Shown: positions 41,432 to 52,446 of the stretch, in pieces
How positions within the stretch are numbered: the first letter of the stretch is position 1
Layout of the letters: every line of letters begins with the position of its first letter
NCBI GenBank assembly: GCA_903866255.1
Contig: CAIPMW010000058.1
Location: forward strand, 1 to 64,000
DNA: 64,000 nucleotides
DNA from: an uncultured Chlorobiaceae bacterium
Lineage (GTDB): Bacteria > Bacteroidota > Chlorobiia > Chlorobiales > Chlorobiaceae
Reading direction: 5' to 3'
Notes under the pieces: model-generated
Seen by the model: the letters and a program-made list of their open reading frames with translations, nothing else
Databases searched by the model: none
What the model was told of the DNA's origin: nothing
Made by a program: the position numbers and the translations under genes

Positions 41432-42659
41432 AATCGGGATGCGCTATACTGGCCAGCGCTTCGGCTCTCTGACGGAGATTTTTTCCAAAGAGATTGACAA
41501 TACCATACTCAGTAACAACATACTGCACATGCGCCCTTGTGGTAACCACTCCTGCCCCTGGCTTGAGCATTGGAACAATTCTGGACTGCCCGTGTTTGGT
41601 GGTGGATGGCAACGCAATAATCGGCTTGCCTCCCTTGGAGAGGGCAGCCCCACGAATAAAGTCCATCTGGCCACCAACACCGGAATAGTACTTCTGTCCG
41701 ATCGAATCGGCACATACCTGGCCAGACATATCAATTTCAAGGGCGCTGTTAATTGCCGTTACCCGAGGATTGCGCCTTATCTCACGGGTATCGTTGACAA
41801 AATCGGAAGGGAGCATCTCAACCAGCGGGTTATCGTCAACAAAATCATAGAGCCGCCGCGTACCGACAAGAAAACTGGCAACAATAATCTCACGATAACT
41901 TCGCTTCTTGCTGCCATTGATCACCCCTTTTTCCACCAGATCAATCACGCCATCCGAAAACATTTCAGAATGAATACCCAAATCCCTGTGACCGGAAAGC
42001 GCGGCAAGTGTTGCATCAGGAATGGCACCGATGCCCATCTGTAACGTCGCCCCATCCTCAACAATTGATGCGATATGCTGGCCAATACGAATTTCAACAT
42101 CTCCAAGCAGATGACGGGAAGTCTCTGGAAGAGGATCATTCACCTCTACCATCGCATGAATTTTACTCGCATGAAGCACACCCTCACCATGCGTACGAGG
42201 CATGTTCGGATTCACCTGTGCAATAACAAGCCTGGCAGACTGAACTGCCGCCAGAGTGGCATCAACCGACACCCCCAGAGAACAATATCCATGACGATCG
42301 GGTGGAGAAACATGAACAAGGGCCACATCCAGCGGAAGAACTCTGTCGTAGAAAAGAGAAGGGACATCACTCAAAAAGACAGGAATGGAGTCGCCATCCC
42401 CTTGTTGAACAGATTGCCTTACATTTTTCCCCACAAACAGTGCGTTGAGCCTGAAGCTTTCCCGATACTCCCGCTTGGCATAAGCCGCCTCGCCTTCGGT
42501 ATGCAAACTGACAATTTCAACATTTTTTAACTCATCGGCGCGCTGAACCATCGCGTCAATCAAGCGTTGCGGCGTCGCCGCCGCTGTATGCAAAAATACT
42601 CTGTCTCCTGACTTTATTCTTGCTACCGCGTCTTCTGCGGAAAGCGTACAATAGCGCAT
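41367..42659 (-). CDS. Acetyl-CoA hydrolase/transferase family protein
   Basis: The 430-residue enzyme belongs to the family of 4-hydroxybutyrate CoA-transferase, Cat1 and succinyl-CoA:acetate CoA-transferase: VFLHTAAATPQRLIDAM, DVALVHVSPPDRHGYCSLGVSVD, MGIGAIPDATLAAL, HSEMFSDGVIDLVEKG and a final VTEYGIVNLFGKNLRQRAEAL. It would interconvert acyl-CoAs, for example in acetate assimilation or succinyl-CoA use. The acyl specificity is not readable. It lies 9 bases downstream of ftsZ on the same strand and may be read through from the dcw operon. Confidence 0.9.
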   Translation of the reverse strand: MRYCTLSAEDAVARIKSGDRVFLHTAAATPQRLIDAMVQRADELKNVEIVSLHTEGEAAYAKREYRESFRLNALFVGKNVRQSVQQGDGDSIPVFLSDVPSLFYDRVLPLDVALVHVSPPDRHGYCSLGVSVDATLAAVQSARLVIAQVNPNMPRTHGEGVLHASKIHAMVEVNDPLPETSRHLLGDVEIRIGQHIASIVEDGATLQMGIGAIPDATLAALSGHRDLGIHSEMFSDGVIDLVEKGVINGSKKRSYREIIVASFLVGTRRLYDFVDDNPLVEMLPSDFVNDTREIRRNPRVTAINSALEIDMSGQVCADSIGQKYYSGVGGQMDFIRGAALSKGGKPIIALPSTTKHGQSRIVPMLKPGAGVVTTRAHVQYVVTEYGIVNLFGKNLRQRAEALASIAHPDFREEISRQAHELYGSYGRRFS

Positions 42660-42668
42660 AAATTCCTG

Positions 42669-43961
42669 TTAATTTCCATTATTTTTCCGGCGAAGATATG
42701 CCGGAGTGTCTGATAAACCTTTCTGAATAATATTTCCCTGCTCTCCCCTTTCCCCTGCCATCGGTATGTTATGATCACCCTCATGACCACCATTACTTCT
42801 TATTCCCACTTCATGGGGATCATGAATCGACAACTGCCTGCGGATATAGGCTGGGATCCGCAAATCCTCCTCTTTCCCTTCCGGGTAGTGAGAAAACGGC
42901 TTTCGTCCTGTAGCCGGCATCTGTCCTGTCCTCATCCCAGGCACTGCGGTAACAGGACGTCGTGCGGTCTGACTCTTTCCTTCATCCTGATCCTTTCGTC
43001 TGAAACCGGTAACGATAACGGTCACCCTGATCTCACCCGATACCTGTGGCTCATCAACATAACCGTTTATAATTTTTGCTTCGCTCCCTACCTGCTCCTC
43101 GATATAGTTCATGGCGTCCGACATGTCACGCATGGTAACCTGGCCAGTAATATTGACCAGAACCCCTTTTGCCCCTTTTATCGATACACCCTCAAGAAGA
43201 GGACTGTTTATCGCGTCGGATGAGGCCTTGAGGGCACGGCGTTCACCTGCCGCTGCGGCAGAACCCATAACTGCATCGCCAGCCCCCGACATAATGCTGC
43301 GAACATCAGCAAAGTCAACATTGACATGTCCGTGACGGGTAATAATATCGGCAATGCCTTTCGCCGCCCTGTAGAGAACATCGTTAGCCATATTAAATGC
43401 TTCAGTGGCACTTACCCCCTCTTCAGCAATACTGAGAATCTTCTCATTCTCGACCAGAATCAGGGTGTCGATATACTTCCGAAGTTCGGCTATTCCTCCG
43501 TCTGCAATCTTCGACTTAACCTGCCCCTCAAAGTTGAATGGCCTCGTCACAACACCGATGGTGAGAATGCCCATATTGCGGGCAATCGAGGCAATCACCG
43601 GCGCGGCACCAGTACCTGTGCCCTTGCCCATACCAGCAGCAATAAAGACAAGGTCAGCCCCGCGAAGCTGAGCCGCAATAATCTCGCGGTCATCTTCGGC
43701 CGCCTGGCGACCTTTTGCCGGATCTGCTCCAGCACCAAGGCCGCTTGTTGCTTTTTTCCCAATCTGTACCCTGAGAGGAGCTTTCGAATTCAGAAGAGCC
43801 TGACGATCCGTATTAAAAACTATATATTCAACGCCACTTATTTTCCGGTCGATCATATTGTTTACGGCATTGCCACCACAGCCGCCAACGCCAACAATTC
43901 TTATCGTCACCCCCTTGCCCTGGTCATTGTCAAAAAGACCAGGATCCAGCTCAAATGCCAT
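42669..43961 (-). CDS. ftsZ: Cell division protein FtsZ
   Basis: FtsZ is the tubulin-like GTPase forming the division ring. The 430-residue product has [15 protein letters not shown], the GTP-binding GGGTGTG-equivalent [14 protein letters not shown], synergy-loop [20 protein letters not shown], a variable linker (about 325-405) and a C-terminal conserved peptide [13 protein letters not shown] for FtsA and other partners. It is the last gene of the dcw cluster, after ftsA. Confidence 0.97.
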   Translation of the reverse strand: MAFELDPGLFDNDQGKGVTIRIVGVGGCGGNAVNNMIDRKISGVEYIVFNTDRQALLNSKAPLRVQIGKKATSGLGAGADPAKGRQAAEDDREIIAAQLRGADLVFIAAGMGKGTGTGAAPVIASIARNMGILTIGVVTRPFNFEGQVKSKIADGGIAELRKYIDTLILVENEKILSIAEEGVSATEAFNMANDVLYRAAKGIADIITRHGHVNVDFADVRSIMSGAGDAVMGSAAAAGERRALKASSDAINSPLLEGVSIKGAKGVLVNITGQVTMRDMSDAMNYIEEQVGSEAKIINGYVDEPQVSGEIRVTVIVTGFRRKDQDEGKSQTARRPVTAVPGMRTGQMPATGRKPFSHYPEGKEEDLRIPAYIRRQLSIHDPHEVGIRSNGGHEGDHNIPMAGERGEQGNIIQKGLSDTPAYLRRKNNGN

Positions 43962-44003
43962 CGCTCATCTCCCCTTTATAACACGCTTGTTCCCTCTCGT
44001 TCA

Positions 44004-45305
44004 TCAAAGATTATCCCAAAATTTCTTCATGCGATCCACAATTTTTTTACCTGCGGGAGCCTGTTCATGTACATCTGACTGTTCCTGAAGCCCCGACAAC
44101 GCTTCACTGGGAAGAACCTCTGCTGTCGCAGCAAAACTCTGATTTACTGCAAGGTTATTCTGAAATGCATGGGCAACAAGCCCCATAACCGTGGCATACA
44201 TAGGGTTATTCACTGATCCCTTGATACCGCCTGAAACCCCTTCCGGATAGCCGATGCGAACATCAAGCCCGAGAATGTCATGAGTAAGCTCCTCTGTGCC
44301 TGGCAGAAGCGAACCTCCACCCGTTATAATCGCACCGGCATTAAGATACTCATAATAACCTGAACGTTTGACTGAATCACGCACCAGTTCAAGAATCTCC
44401 ATCATCCGCGCTTCAATGATCATCGTCAATGAGCTCTTTGGCACAGATTTCTGTGGCCGTCCTTCAATGCCCTCTATAAGAAGCTCCTCATCCTCTCCAC
44501 TTAGCTTGCAGTAAGCGCAACCATATTTTATCTTGAGCTCTTCGGCGACCTCGTAGAGTGCTCTGACTCCATGGGCAATATCATGAGTAATATCGTTTGC
44601 CGCTACCTTGATCACCTCTGAATAGCGAATGGCTCCATCAATATAGATCGCCACTTCGGTTGTGCCACCACCAATATCAATGACAACCACACCACTTTTC
44701 TTCTCACGCTCTTTCATGACCGCCATACCCGAAGCAACTGGCTCAAAGGTAATGGCGCTGATCTCCAGACCTGCCTTTTCAACACACTGCCTGATATTGC
44801 GAATCTTTGTTCTCAAGCCTACAACAATATATGCGCTGCCTCTCATGGTCGACCCTGCCATTCCTATCGGATCAAGAAGCCCATCCTGATCGTCAACAAT
44901 AAACTCTTGCGGAATGACATGAATAATTTCATGATCAATATCCAGATAGCGAATATTGGTCTTCGCCTTTTCCAAAAACCGCTTCACGTCCGACTCATTG
45001 ACAATCCCTGTCTGGTTGACGCTGATTTCCGAGTTGCTGTGAATGCAATGAACATGCGCGCCGGAAATCCCGACATCGACACCATGAATACGAATGGAGG
45101 ACTCACGCTCAGCATCAGCAACTGCCGCCCTGATAGCCGCGACTGTCTTGTTGATATTGACCACCGTAGCCCGCTGGAGACCATCAGAATTGGAACGCCC
45201 TTTGCCAAGAACATTAAGCTTGCCGATCTCATCTTTTTCGGCCACCACAACGCACACCTTCGTCGTTCCTATATCAAGACCTACCGCAATATTGCTTTTC
45301 AGCAT
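44004..45305 (-). CDS. ftsA: Cell division protein FtsA
   Basis: The 433-residue actin-like protein tethers FtsZ to the membrane. It has VGLDIGTTKVCVVVAE (phosphate 1), VVIDIGGGTTEVAIY (phosphate 2), AGAIITGGGSLLPG (adenosine motif) and a C-terminal amphipathic helix region IVDRMKKFWDNL for membrane binding. It sits between ftsQ and ftsZ. Confidence 0.96.
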   Translation of the reverse strand: MLKSNIAVGLDIGTTKVCVVVAEKDEIGKLNVLGKGRSNSDGLQRATVVNINKTVAAIRAAVADAERESSIRIHGVDVGISGAHVHCIHSNSEISVNQTGIVNESDVKRFLEKAKTNIRYLDIDHEIIHVIPQEFIVDDQDGLLDPIGMAGSTMRGSAYIVVGLRTKIRNIRQCVEKAGLEISAITFEPVASGMAVMKEREKKSGVVVIDIGGGTTEVAIYIDGAIRYSEVIKVAANDITHDIAHGVRALYEVAEELKIKYGCAYCKLSGEDEELLIEGIEGRPQKSVPKSSLTMIIEARMMEILELVRDSVKRSGYYEYLNAGAIITGGGSLLPGTEELTHDILGLDVRIGYPEGVSGGIKGSVNNPMYATVMGLVAHAFQNNLAVNQSFAATAEVLPSEALSGLQEQSDVHEQAPAGKKIVDRMKKFWDNL

Positions 45306-45309
45306 TGTT

Positions 45310-46185
45310 TTACTCTTGCCTGATTATCACAGGGTTTGACCCGACTTGTGTCTCTGGAGGAGAAGACTGCGTTGTGAATATCCTCTCTTTGAACCGCAGA
45401 TCAACCGTGTCATAAAAGCCAAACCCTTTTTTTGAAACAACCTTTTGCCAGAATATCTCAAATTTTTTCAACTTTTCCTTAAAGTTGCCATCATTACCAA
45501 TAATAAAACGGGTGGGTGCCTGAACGGCAATACACCAACTCATATTGTTGGTTGCAAGATGAAATTCCTTGATAAGCAGTCTGGCATAATCGCTCTTTGA
45601 AAGGGCATCAAGAAACTGGAGGATCAAGGCAACATCCCTTTTGTCGAGTTGCTGAAGACCATTATCGGCAATGTTCAAACGACTTACCCTGCCAATTGAA
45701 AACAGGTCAGGGAAGCGGACGGCAACCTCTTTTCTCCAGGGAAGAAGAAATCCTTCACGGTCGATTACCATGGTGCCGCGACCCATAAAAGCGAGGGCAA
45801 CAGGCTCCCGCTCCACAACCTTGACTCGAACAATGCCATTCAGCTCCTTGCTGATCACCGCATCCCTGAGATAGGGAAGCACCGAAATCCTCCGTTTCAG
45901 TTCATCCGCATCAAGTTCCTGAAGATTTACGCCTTTATAATCTGCCATTCGCGACAACAGTTCACGCTCAGGAATAATCAACACACCGTCAATGGCAAAG
46001 TCACGGACAATCACCTCTTTTTTCCACCGCGATGCAGAGGAGGCCAGGGAGGCCAGGGCAAGAATCACGGTTATGACAAGAAGCAACAGCCCCAGCCTGC
46101 GGCCCGGAGCGGCACCATCCGTTGATTCCGGAAGCGCGGGTTCAGTCAGATAATCGGGATAATCTCCGGGATCGGAATCAGACAT
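45310..46185 (-). CDS. ftsQ: Cell division protein FtsQ/DivIB
   Basis: The 291-residue single-span protein has a cytoplasmic N terminus (about 1-30), one membrane helix (LGLLLLVITVILALASL), a POTRA domain (DFAIDGVLIIPERELLSRM) and the FtsQ domain with RDAVISKELNGIVRVKVVEREPVA and VIDREGFLLP. It links early and late divisome proteins. It is 4 bases ahead of ftsA. Confidence 0.92.
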   Translation of the reverse strand: MSDSDPGDYPDYLTEPALPESTDGAAPGRRLGLLLLVITVILALASLASSASRWKKEVIVRDFAIDGVLIIPERELLSRMADYKGVNLQELDADELKRRISVLPYLRDAVISKELNGIVRVKVVEREPVALAFMGRGTMVIDREGFLLPWRKEVAVRFPDLFSIGRVSRLNIADNGLQQLDKRDVALILQFLDALSKSDYARLLIKEFHLATNNMSWCIAVQAPTRFIIGNDGNFKEKLKKFEIFWQKVVSKKGFGFYDTVDLRFKERIFTTQSSPPETQVGSNPVIIRQE

Positions 46186-46236
46186 ACAATATATTTTTTT
46201 CTTTCATGACTCAACTCGTTCGACCTGTTCAGCCCG

Positions 46237-47628
46237 TCAACGTGACATGCAGGATTCGGCAACTTTTGACGCAAGATGGGTAATATCTCCAGCTCCCATA
46301 AAGAGAAGCATATTCCCGTTGACCGTCTGCTCCATGATTGCAGCAAACAGGGAGTCACGATCCGCAATATACTCTACATGCTTGCCACCGGCCTTCCGAA
46401 CAGCCGAGGCAACGAGGTCACCTCCGACATCGGGATAATCAACCGCCTTCTCACGGGAAGGATAAATGTCTGCCACATAAACCATATCTGCCCTTGAGAG
46501 CGCCCAGCCATATTCATCAGCAAACTCCCTTGTACGGGAAAACAGGTGCGGCTGAAAAATAGCAACTACTCTGGATTCCACCCAACCGCTTTTTGCCGCC
46601 CTGACAGTCGCCTTGACCTCTGATGGGTGATGTGCGTAATCGTCCACCACCATCAGACCAGCACTATTGTCGTATTTCACCTGGAAGCGTCTCCTCATTC
46701 CGCTGTATTGACCAAGACCGGTAATAAGTTTTTCAGGCTGAATTCCCAGCTCAAGACCTGCGGAAAAGGCCGCCAGAGCATTGAGTACGTTGTGGCGTCC
46801 TGGAACATTGATACAGACATCCCGGTACTCTCGACCATAAGCCTTGATGGTGAACGTGGCCCGCCCTTTATCCAGAAGCAGATCAGACGCCATAACATCA
46901 GCGGACTCATCAATACCGAACGTGGTGTAGAGACGATTCATCATAGGGATGATCTTTCTGATCTCCGGCCAGTCAACGCAACAGATCACCCTCCCATAAA
47001 AAGGGACTTTGTTGGCGAAGGAAATAAAGGCCTGTTTCAGCTCTTCCAGCGTCCCATAGGTATCCAGATGCTCCGACTCAAGGCTGTTGACAATGGCAAT
47101 GGTCGGGGTAAGCTTCAGAAAAGCGCGATCGTACTCATCAGCTTCAATAACCATGAATTTCCCGTCACCAACAACCGTACTTCCTTTCAGATAGTCCGAT
47201 ATACCTCCAATCATGACCGTAGGTAACTCTCCCGATTCGATAAGCATCGTGGCAATCATTGCTGTCGTGGTCGTCTTGCCGTGGGTACCGGAGATACATA
47301 TTCCATATTTATAGCGCATGAGCTCACCGAGCATCTCGTCCCGCTTGATCACCGGAATACCCGCTTTCCGGGCTGCCATGATCTCTATGTTCTCCTCCGG
47401 CCGGATCGCAGAGGAGTAAACCACCACATCGCACGACGTGACCTGCTCTGCCCGGTGACCGCGATAAATTATTGCACCGTGTTCAACCAGCTTGTCGGTC
47501 ACCTCCCCCGACAAGAGGTCAGAGCCAGTGACACCGAAACCCGACTTGAGGAGCAGCTCTGCAATGGCGCTCATGCCAGCTCCACCTATGCCTACGATAT
47601 GAACACTTTTTGTTCTTCCAAGTTCCAT
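46237..47628 (-). CDS. murC: UDP-N-acetylmuramate--L-alanine ligase
   Basis: The 463-residue Mur ligase adds L-Ala to UDP-MurNAc. It has [18 protein letters not shown] near the N terminus, the ATP loop [42 protein letters not shown] and [16 protein letters not shown]. It is the enzyme that would use UDP-MurNAc from the salvage operon at 21-24 kb. The order murG-murC-ftsQ is kept but murB is not between murC and ftsQ. Confidence 0.96.
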   Translation of the reverse strand: MELGRTKSVHIVGIGGAGMSAIAELLLKSGFGVTGSDLLSGEVTDKLVEHGAIIYRGHRAEQVTSCDVVVYSSAIRPEENIEIMAARKAGIPVIKRDEMLGELMRYKYGICISGTHGKTTTTAMIATMLIESGELPTVMIGGISDYLKGSTVVGDGKFMVIEADEYDRAFLKLTPTIAIVNSLESEHLDTYGTLEELKQAFISFANKVPFYGRVICCVDWPEIRKIIPMMNRLYTTFGIDESADVMASDLLLDKGRATFTIKAYGREYRDVCINVPGRHNVLNALAAFSAGLELGIQPEKLITGLGQYSGMRRRFQVKYDNSAGLMVVDDYAHHPSEVKATVRAAKSGWVESRVVAIFQPHLFSRTREFADEYGWALSRADMVYVADIYPSREKAVDYPDVGGDLVASAVRKAGGKHVEYIADRDSLFAAIMEQTVNGNMLLFMGAGDITHLASKVAESCMSR

Positions 47629-47640
47629 GAGTCAAATTCC

Positions 47641-48738
47641 TTAATGTTGTTGAGCCAGCGCAATGATACGCAGGGCAAGCTGACAGGCAGCATCGGGATA
47701 GGCCAATTGCCGGGCGGCTTCACCCATATTCCGTAATTTCCCGGGATTATTCAATAATGCAAGAATTTTTTTTATTGAACCATCCTCGCCAAGAGAATCG
47801 TCCTCAACCACCAGCGCAGCGCCACCTGTCACCAGCGCTCTTGCATTATGACGCTGATGGTCGCCAGTTGCATACGGATAGGGAATCAGAACCGATGGTT
47901 TGCCAAGATTGGTCAATTCGGCTATAGAAGAGGCTCCCGCACGACAGAGCACAAGATCGGCAGCACTGTACGCCGCACCCATATCTTTAATATAGGGAGC
48001 AATCCAGAGATAGGGGGAGGGCAAGATCTGCCCCTTGATTCGCTCATAATCAAGGGAGCCGGTCTGCCAGAGAAGGTTCGCTGAAGCGGTAATCTCGCCA
48101 AGATGTTGACGCACTGCATTGTTGATGGAGCGCGCACCCCTGCTACCCCCGAACACCAGCAGAGTCGGGCGCTCTTCGAGCAAGCCAAAACGAGCTCGCG
48201 CCTGAGTGACATCTTCTCCCTCAAACAATCTCGCAGGATTACCGGATACAAAAATTCGACGTGTTTTTGGAAGAAATCGTCGAGCCTCCTCAAAAGAGAG
48301 ATGCACCTCACTGGCAAGCACCGCCAGCAGTTTTGTCGTCACACCCGGAAAAGCATTCTGCTCTTGAACAAGAGTTTTTTTACGCATAAGCTGTGCCGCC
48401 AAAAGCAGTGGTGCACTCACAAACCCGCCAGTACCCACAACAACATCCGAATCCTCGCGATGAACCAAAGCAATGGCTCGACCCAGAGCCGCCACAAAAT
48501 CAGCGAGCACACCGAGATTTGCGACTATATTGGTAAAAAATCGCCCCCTCTTCAAACCTTTGACCGCGATAAGATGAAGCTTGTAACCAAGCCGGGGCAC
48601 CTCCGTTGCTTCAATGCCACTAGTTGTGCCAGCAAAGGAGATCTCCGCATTCGGCAACATCTTCCTGAGCTCTGCAGCCATGGCAATCCCCGGGTATAAA
48701 TGGCCGCCGGTGCCGCCACCAGCAAACAGTATCCTCAT
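47641..48738 (-). CDS. murG: UDP-GlcNAc:undecaprenyl-PP-MurNAc-pentapeptide GlcNAc transferase
   Basis: MurG makes lipid II from lipid I at the cytoplasmic face. The 365-residue GT28 enzyme has the first G loop [13 protein letters not shown], the second region [16 protein letters not shown], and the C-domain [14 protein letters not shown] plus [11 protein letters not shown] for UDP-GlcNAc binding. It overlaps ftsW by 4 bases. Confidence 0.96.
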   Translation of the reverse strand: MRILFAGGGTGGHLYPGIAMAAELRKMLPNAEISFAGTTSGIEATEVPRLGYKLHLIAVKGLKRGRFFTNIVANLGVLADFVAALGRAIALVHREDSDVVVGTGGFVSAPLLLAAQLMRKKTLVQEQNAFPGVTTKLLAVLASEVHLSFEEARRFLPKTRRIFVSGNPARLFEGEDVTQARARFGLLEERPTLLVFGGSRGARSINNAVRQHLGEITASANLLWQTGSLDYERIKGQILPSPYLWIAPYIKDMGAAYSAADLVLCRAGASSIAELTNLGKPSVLIPYPYATGDHQRHNARALVTGGAALVVEDDSLGEDGSIKKILALLNNPGKLRNMGEAARQLAYPDAACQLALRIIALAQQH

Positions 48739-49940
48739 ACGTTCCTCCTCTCAGAAACATCAGCTTGTACCTCTCTCTGAAGTTCCCGTTTTTTATGGCG
48801 CGAGATACTCATCAGAATTCCGACGCCGAGTGAGTTGAAAAGGAGCGCAGTGCCTCCATAACTTATAAAGGGGAGGGCAACTCCGGTTGTCGGGAGCAAA
48901 TGGCAGGCAACCGCAATATTAATGAATGCAAAAAGAGAGATTGCCGTCGTGATGCCGCTTGCCACATATTTGCCAAAATTATCAGGGGCGTGCTTGGCAA
49001 TAATAATTCCGCAGACAAAAAATCCGGCAAACAACGCAATAACCACAAGAGCCCCTAAAAACCCGTACTCCTCTCCGATAACAACAAAAACAAAGTCATT
49101 ATAGGAGAGCGGAAGATAAAGATCTCTCTGCTTGCTTGCCCCGATGCCGAGACCAAACAGCCCGCCGTTTCCCAATCCAATCAAGGCCTGCACAACCTGG
49201 TAGCTCAACCCCTTTTCATCTCCACTGAAAAATGAGAGCAAGCGCGCAACCCGATAGGGAGCCGCAATGGCAAAAACACCGGCAATGGGTATCAGCAGTG
49301 AAAAGGTGGTCAGGAGATAACGGATATTGACCCCGCCGATAAACATGAGCATAAAGCCAATAATGGCAATAAGTGATGCAGTGCTGAAATTGGGTTCAAG
49401 AGCGACAAGGGCAACAACCGTCATCAGAAGCGTCAGGAGCGGGTAATAGGAGTTATTCAAATCCCTGATGTAGGACTGTTTTTCGGTGATCAGTCGCGAG
49501 AAATGGAAAATAATGGCATACTTTGCAAAGTCCGATACCTGGAATTTAATAGGCCCAAACCCTATCCATCGCGCCGCACCGGAGATGAGACCAACAACCT
49601 TCATCACCAGAAGCAGCGTCAGCAAAATAATACTGGCAAAAAGGATGATCTTGCTCGTCTTCCAGAAAACGTGGTAATCCATCTGCGCAACAAGCAGAAC
49701 CGTGAAAATTCCCAGCACCGCGAAGGTAAGCTGGCGCCAGAGAAAATACTCCGAACTTGAGTACTTCGTGACCGCCCAGCCTGCACCGCTGCTATAGACA
49801 ATGACAATGCCTATACACATCAGTAGAAAAACAATGAGCATCAACAGTTTTCCGGCAATCACCTCTCCGATTGAGGGCGATACAGGCGCTTCGGTGGCCG
49901 GTGAGGCTGATGAACTGTGCAAGGTATCGGAAGTCAGCAT
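48735..49940 (-). CDS. ftsW: SEDS peptidoglycan glycosyltransferase FtsW
   Basis: FtsW polymerises lipid II at the septum with FtsI. From [11 protein letters not shown] the product has 401 residues and about ten membrane helices; SEDS signatures include [22 protein letters not shown] (loop), [37 protein letters not shown] and [20 protein letters not shown]. The start at 49940 overlaps murD by 7 bases; an in-frame ATG at 49961 is the alternative. Confidence 0.94.
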   Translation of the reverse strand: MLTSDTLHSSSASPATEAPVSPSIGEVIAGKLLMLIVFLLMCIGIVIVYSSGAGWAVTKYSSSEYFLWRQLTFAVLGIFTVLLVAQMDYHVFWKTSKIILFASIILLTLLLVMKVVGLISGAARWIGFGPIKFQVSDFAKYAIIFHFSRLITEKQSYIRDLNNSYYPLLTLLMTVVALVALEPNFSTASLIAIIGFMLMFIGGVNIRYLLTTFSLLIPIAGVFAIAAPYRVARLLSFFSGDEKGLSYQVVQALIGLGNGGLFGLGIGASKQRDLYLPLSYNDFVFVVIGEEYGFLGALVVIALFAGFFVCGIIIAKHAPDNFGKYVASGITTAISLFAFINIAVACHLLPTTGVALPFISYGGTALLFNSLGVGILMSISRHKKRELQREVQADVSERRNV

Positions 49941-51331
49941 AACGGTAAACGATGGACGCATTGTTTAAACTGCCGCCCACGCTCCTCAAAATTATCGAAC
50001 ATGTCAAAACTTGCACATCCGGGCGAAAAAAGTACGCTCTGACCTGGCAGAGCTGCCTCACTGGCCAGTAGAACCGCCTCTTCAAGTGAGCCTGCTGCCT
50101 TTAGAGGAACAATACCATCAAAAGCGGCAATTATCTTTTCCCGAGACTCTCCAATCGCAATCAGCAGGGAAATTTTCTCTCTGACCAGTTCAGCGATGGT
50201 CGCATAATCGTTTCCTTTGTCCCGACCTCCTGCAATCAGAACTGCTGTGGAGGGAAGCGACTGAAGTGCCTGACGCATTGCGTTAAGGTTTGTGGCTTTT
50301 GAATCGTTAACCCAGTCAACCCCGTTGATACTCCTGACAAACTCCTGGCGATGCTCAACCCCCTGAAACGACCTCAGGGCGGCAAGGAGTGGCTCACCAC
50401 CGATACCCAGCGCCCAGGCCACTCCAACAGCGGCCAGCACGTTAGAGATATTATGCCGACCACGAAAACTTTTTTTGAGAAACTCTGCAGTTTCCATAAT
50501 CCGCTCAACACCATTGGAAGTACGCACAACTATGCTCTCTCCATCAAGCAAAACAGTACGACAATCAATCTCTCCCTTGCCAACCGACTCCATTCCGAAA
50601 GAAGAGATCCTGAAGGGGAATTGAGCATGAACGGCAGTAAAATGAGCATGCAAAAGCGGATCATCCGCATTATACACCAGCGTATCCTCTGGCCGCTGGT
50701 TCGCGCATATCCTGAACTTTGCTGCCGCATAAGCCTGAATATCACCGCTATAGCGGTCGAGATGATCTGGCGTAATATTGGTGATAACCGAAACATCAGG
50801 GCGAAAAGCAGGGGAGCGCTCGAGCTGGTAACTGCTCAGCTCCACCACAGCAACATCGCCAACGGACATCTCCCTGACCATCGAAGCGAAGGGCACCCCT
50901 ATATTACCGACAATGAACGAGTGATACCCATTGCGGCGACCATCCTCTTCGCAGATGCGATGAACTATCGTGGACGTTGTGGTCTTTCCATCCGTACCGG
51001 TAATGCCGACAATACGCGCCTGGCAAAACAGGCTCGCTATCTCTATCTCGCTGTATAGCGGGATGCCTCGTGCCTGCATCGACTGTACAACTGGCGCAGA
51101 GGGTGGAATCCCAGGACTGATAACGCAAAAATCCGCTTCATACATCCGCCCTGAGTGCCTCTCCTCTTCATAAGGAATCCGCATCTCGCGCAAACGCAGC
51201 AGCCCTTCCGCACCAATAGCGCCCAATTCGCTGACAAACACCTTCGCACCCTCACGCACAAGCAACTCTGCCGCAGCAACACCACTCTTTCCCGCGCCAA
51301 TGACTGATACCTTTTTACCCTTTATATGCAT
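49934..51331 (-). CDS. murD: UDP-N-acetylmuramoyl-L-alanine--D-glutamate ligase
   Basis: The 465-residue ligase adds D-Glu to the stem peptide. It has VSVIGAGKSGVAAAELLVREG, the ATP loop GITGTDGKTTTSTIVHRI, SSYQLERSPAFRPDVSVITN, GRHNISNVLAAVGVAWA and WVNDSKATNLNAMRQAL. It lies 5 bases after mraY. Confidence 0.95.
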   Translation of the reverse strand: MHIKGKKVSVIGAGKSGVAAAELLVREGAKVFVSELGAIGAEGLLRLREMRIPYEEERHSGRMYEADFCVISPGIPPSAPVVQSMQARGIPLYSEIEIASLFCQARIVGITGTDGKTTTSTIVHRICEEDGRRNGYHSFIVGNIGVPFASMVREMSVGDVAVVELSSYQLERSPAFRPDVSVITNITPDHLDRYSGDIQAYAAAKFRICANQRPEDTLVYNADDPLLHAHFTAVHAQFPFRISSFGMESVGKGEIDCRTVLLDGESIVVRTSNGVERIMETAEFLKKSFRGRHNISNVLAAVGVAWALGIGGEPLLAALRSFQGVEHRQEFVRSINGVDWVNDSKATNLNAMRQALQSLPSTAVLIAGGRDKGNDYATIAELVREKISLLIAIGESREKIIAAFDGIVPLKAAGSLEEAVLLASEAALPGQSVLFSPGCASFDMFDNFEERGRQFKQCVHRLPLC

Positions 51332-51336
51332 AATCG

Positions 51337-52443
51337 TTATCTGAGTTTTAAGGTCATGAGGCTTGCAAGAAAAAAGAGGATAGTCAAAATCCAGAACCTT
51401 ATCACGATCTTCTGTTCAGCCCACCCTTTCAACTGAAAATGGTGATGAAGGGGCGCCATCAAAAAGATGCGCTTCCCCTCTCCGGTCATCATTCTCGTGT
51501 ACTTGAAGTAGAGTACCTGCAATGAGACCGAAAGCGTTTCGATAAAAAATATCCCGGCCATCAACGGCAGAAGAAGCTCCTGCTTGATAAGAAGAGCAAT
51601 CACACCAATAGCGCTGCCAAGAGCCAGTGAGCCGGTATCGCCCATAATTATCTCCGCAGGGCTGGTGTTGAACCACAAAAATCCGACGCAGGACATGACA
51701 ATGGCCATACTGACCACCGCCACCTCACCGCCGCCAGGAATAAAGGGAATATTGAGGTAGACCGCATAGACCGCATTGCCGGCAAGATAGGAAAAACCGG
51801 CAAGACCTATGAACACAATAGCCGAACTTCCGGCCGCAAGCCCATCAAGACCGTCGGCCAGATTGACAGCATTCGATACCGCAGTAATAATAAAAATGAC
51901 AATCGGAATGTAAAAAATACCGTAATCAATAGTCAGGTGCTTGAAAAACGGCACCGTAGTGGTGGACAGCAACACCGAAAATGCGGGATCAAACCAGGTA
52001 TAGAGGCCTATCACAAGACCAAGTGATACCTGCCCGATAAGCTTGTAACGAGCTGACAAGCCCCCCTTGATCTTCAGCACCACCTTCCTGTAGTCATCAA
52101 TAAAGCCAATAATGCCCATCCAGAGCACAGCAAGCATGATAAGCCAGACATGAGGATCCGTAAATTTTGACCAGAGCAGCACCGAGGTCTCGATGGAAAA
52201 GATAATAAGGACACCGCCCATGGTGGGTAACTGCTTTTTCTTTTTATGCTCCGGGGGGGCCTCCTCCTTGATAGGTTCAATAAATCGGGATTTCAGAAAT
52301 CTGATAAATGCAGGACCGGCAATGATGGTAATCAGCAGTGCCGTTATAGCAGCAGCGCTTGCCCTGAAGGTAAGATATTCGATAACATGAAGAGCCGGAG
52401 GATCAAATGTATCATTTATGTATTTTAACAGATAGTAGAGCAT
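51337..52443 (-). CDS. mraY: Phospho-N-acetylmuramoyl-pentapeptide transferase
   Basis: MraY makes lipid I from undecaprenyl phosphate and UDP-MurNAc-pentapeptide. The 368-residue membrane enzyme has about ten helices, [20 protein letters not shown] (aspartate-rich), [15 protein letters not shown] and GDTGSLALG, with the HHHFQLKGW His cluster near the C terminus. It follows murF by 3 bases. Confidence 0.96.
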   Translation of the reverse strand: MLYYLLKYINDTFDPPALHVIEYLTFRASAAAITALLITIIAGPAFIRFLKSRFIEPIKEEAPPEHKKKKQLPTMGGVLIIFSIETSVLLWSKFTDPHVWLIMLAVLWMGIIGFIDDYRKVVLKIKGGLSARYKLIGQVSLGLVIGLYTWFDPAFSVLLSTTTVPFFKHLTIDYGIFYIPIVIFIITAVSNAVNLADGLDGLAAGSSAIVFIGLAGFSYLAGNAVYAVYLNIPFIPGGGEVAVVSMAIVMSCVGFLWFNTSPAEIIMGDTGSLALGSAIGVIALLIKQELLLPLMAGIFFIETLSVSLQVLYFKYTRMMTGEGKRIFLMAPLHHHFQLKGWAEQKIVIRFWILTILFFLASLMTLKLR

Positions 52444-52446
52444 ATT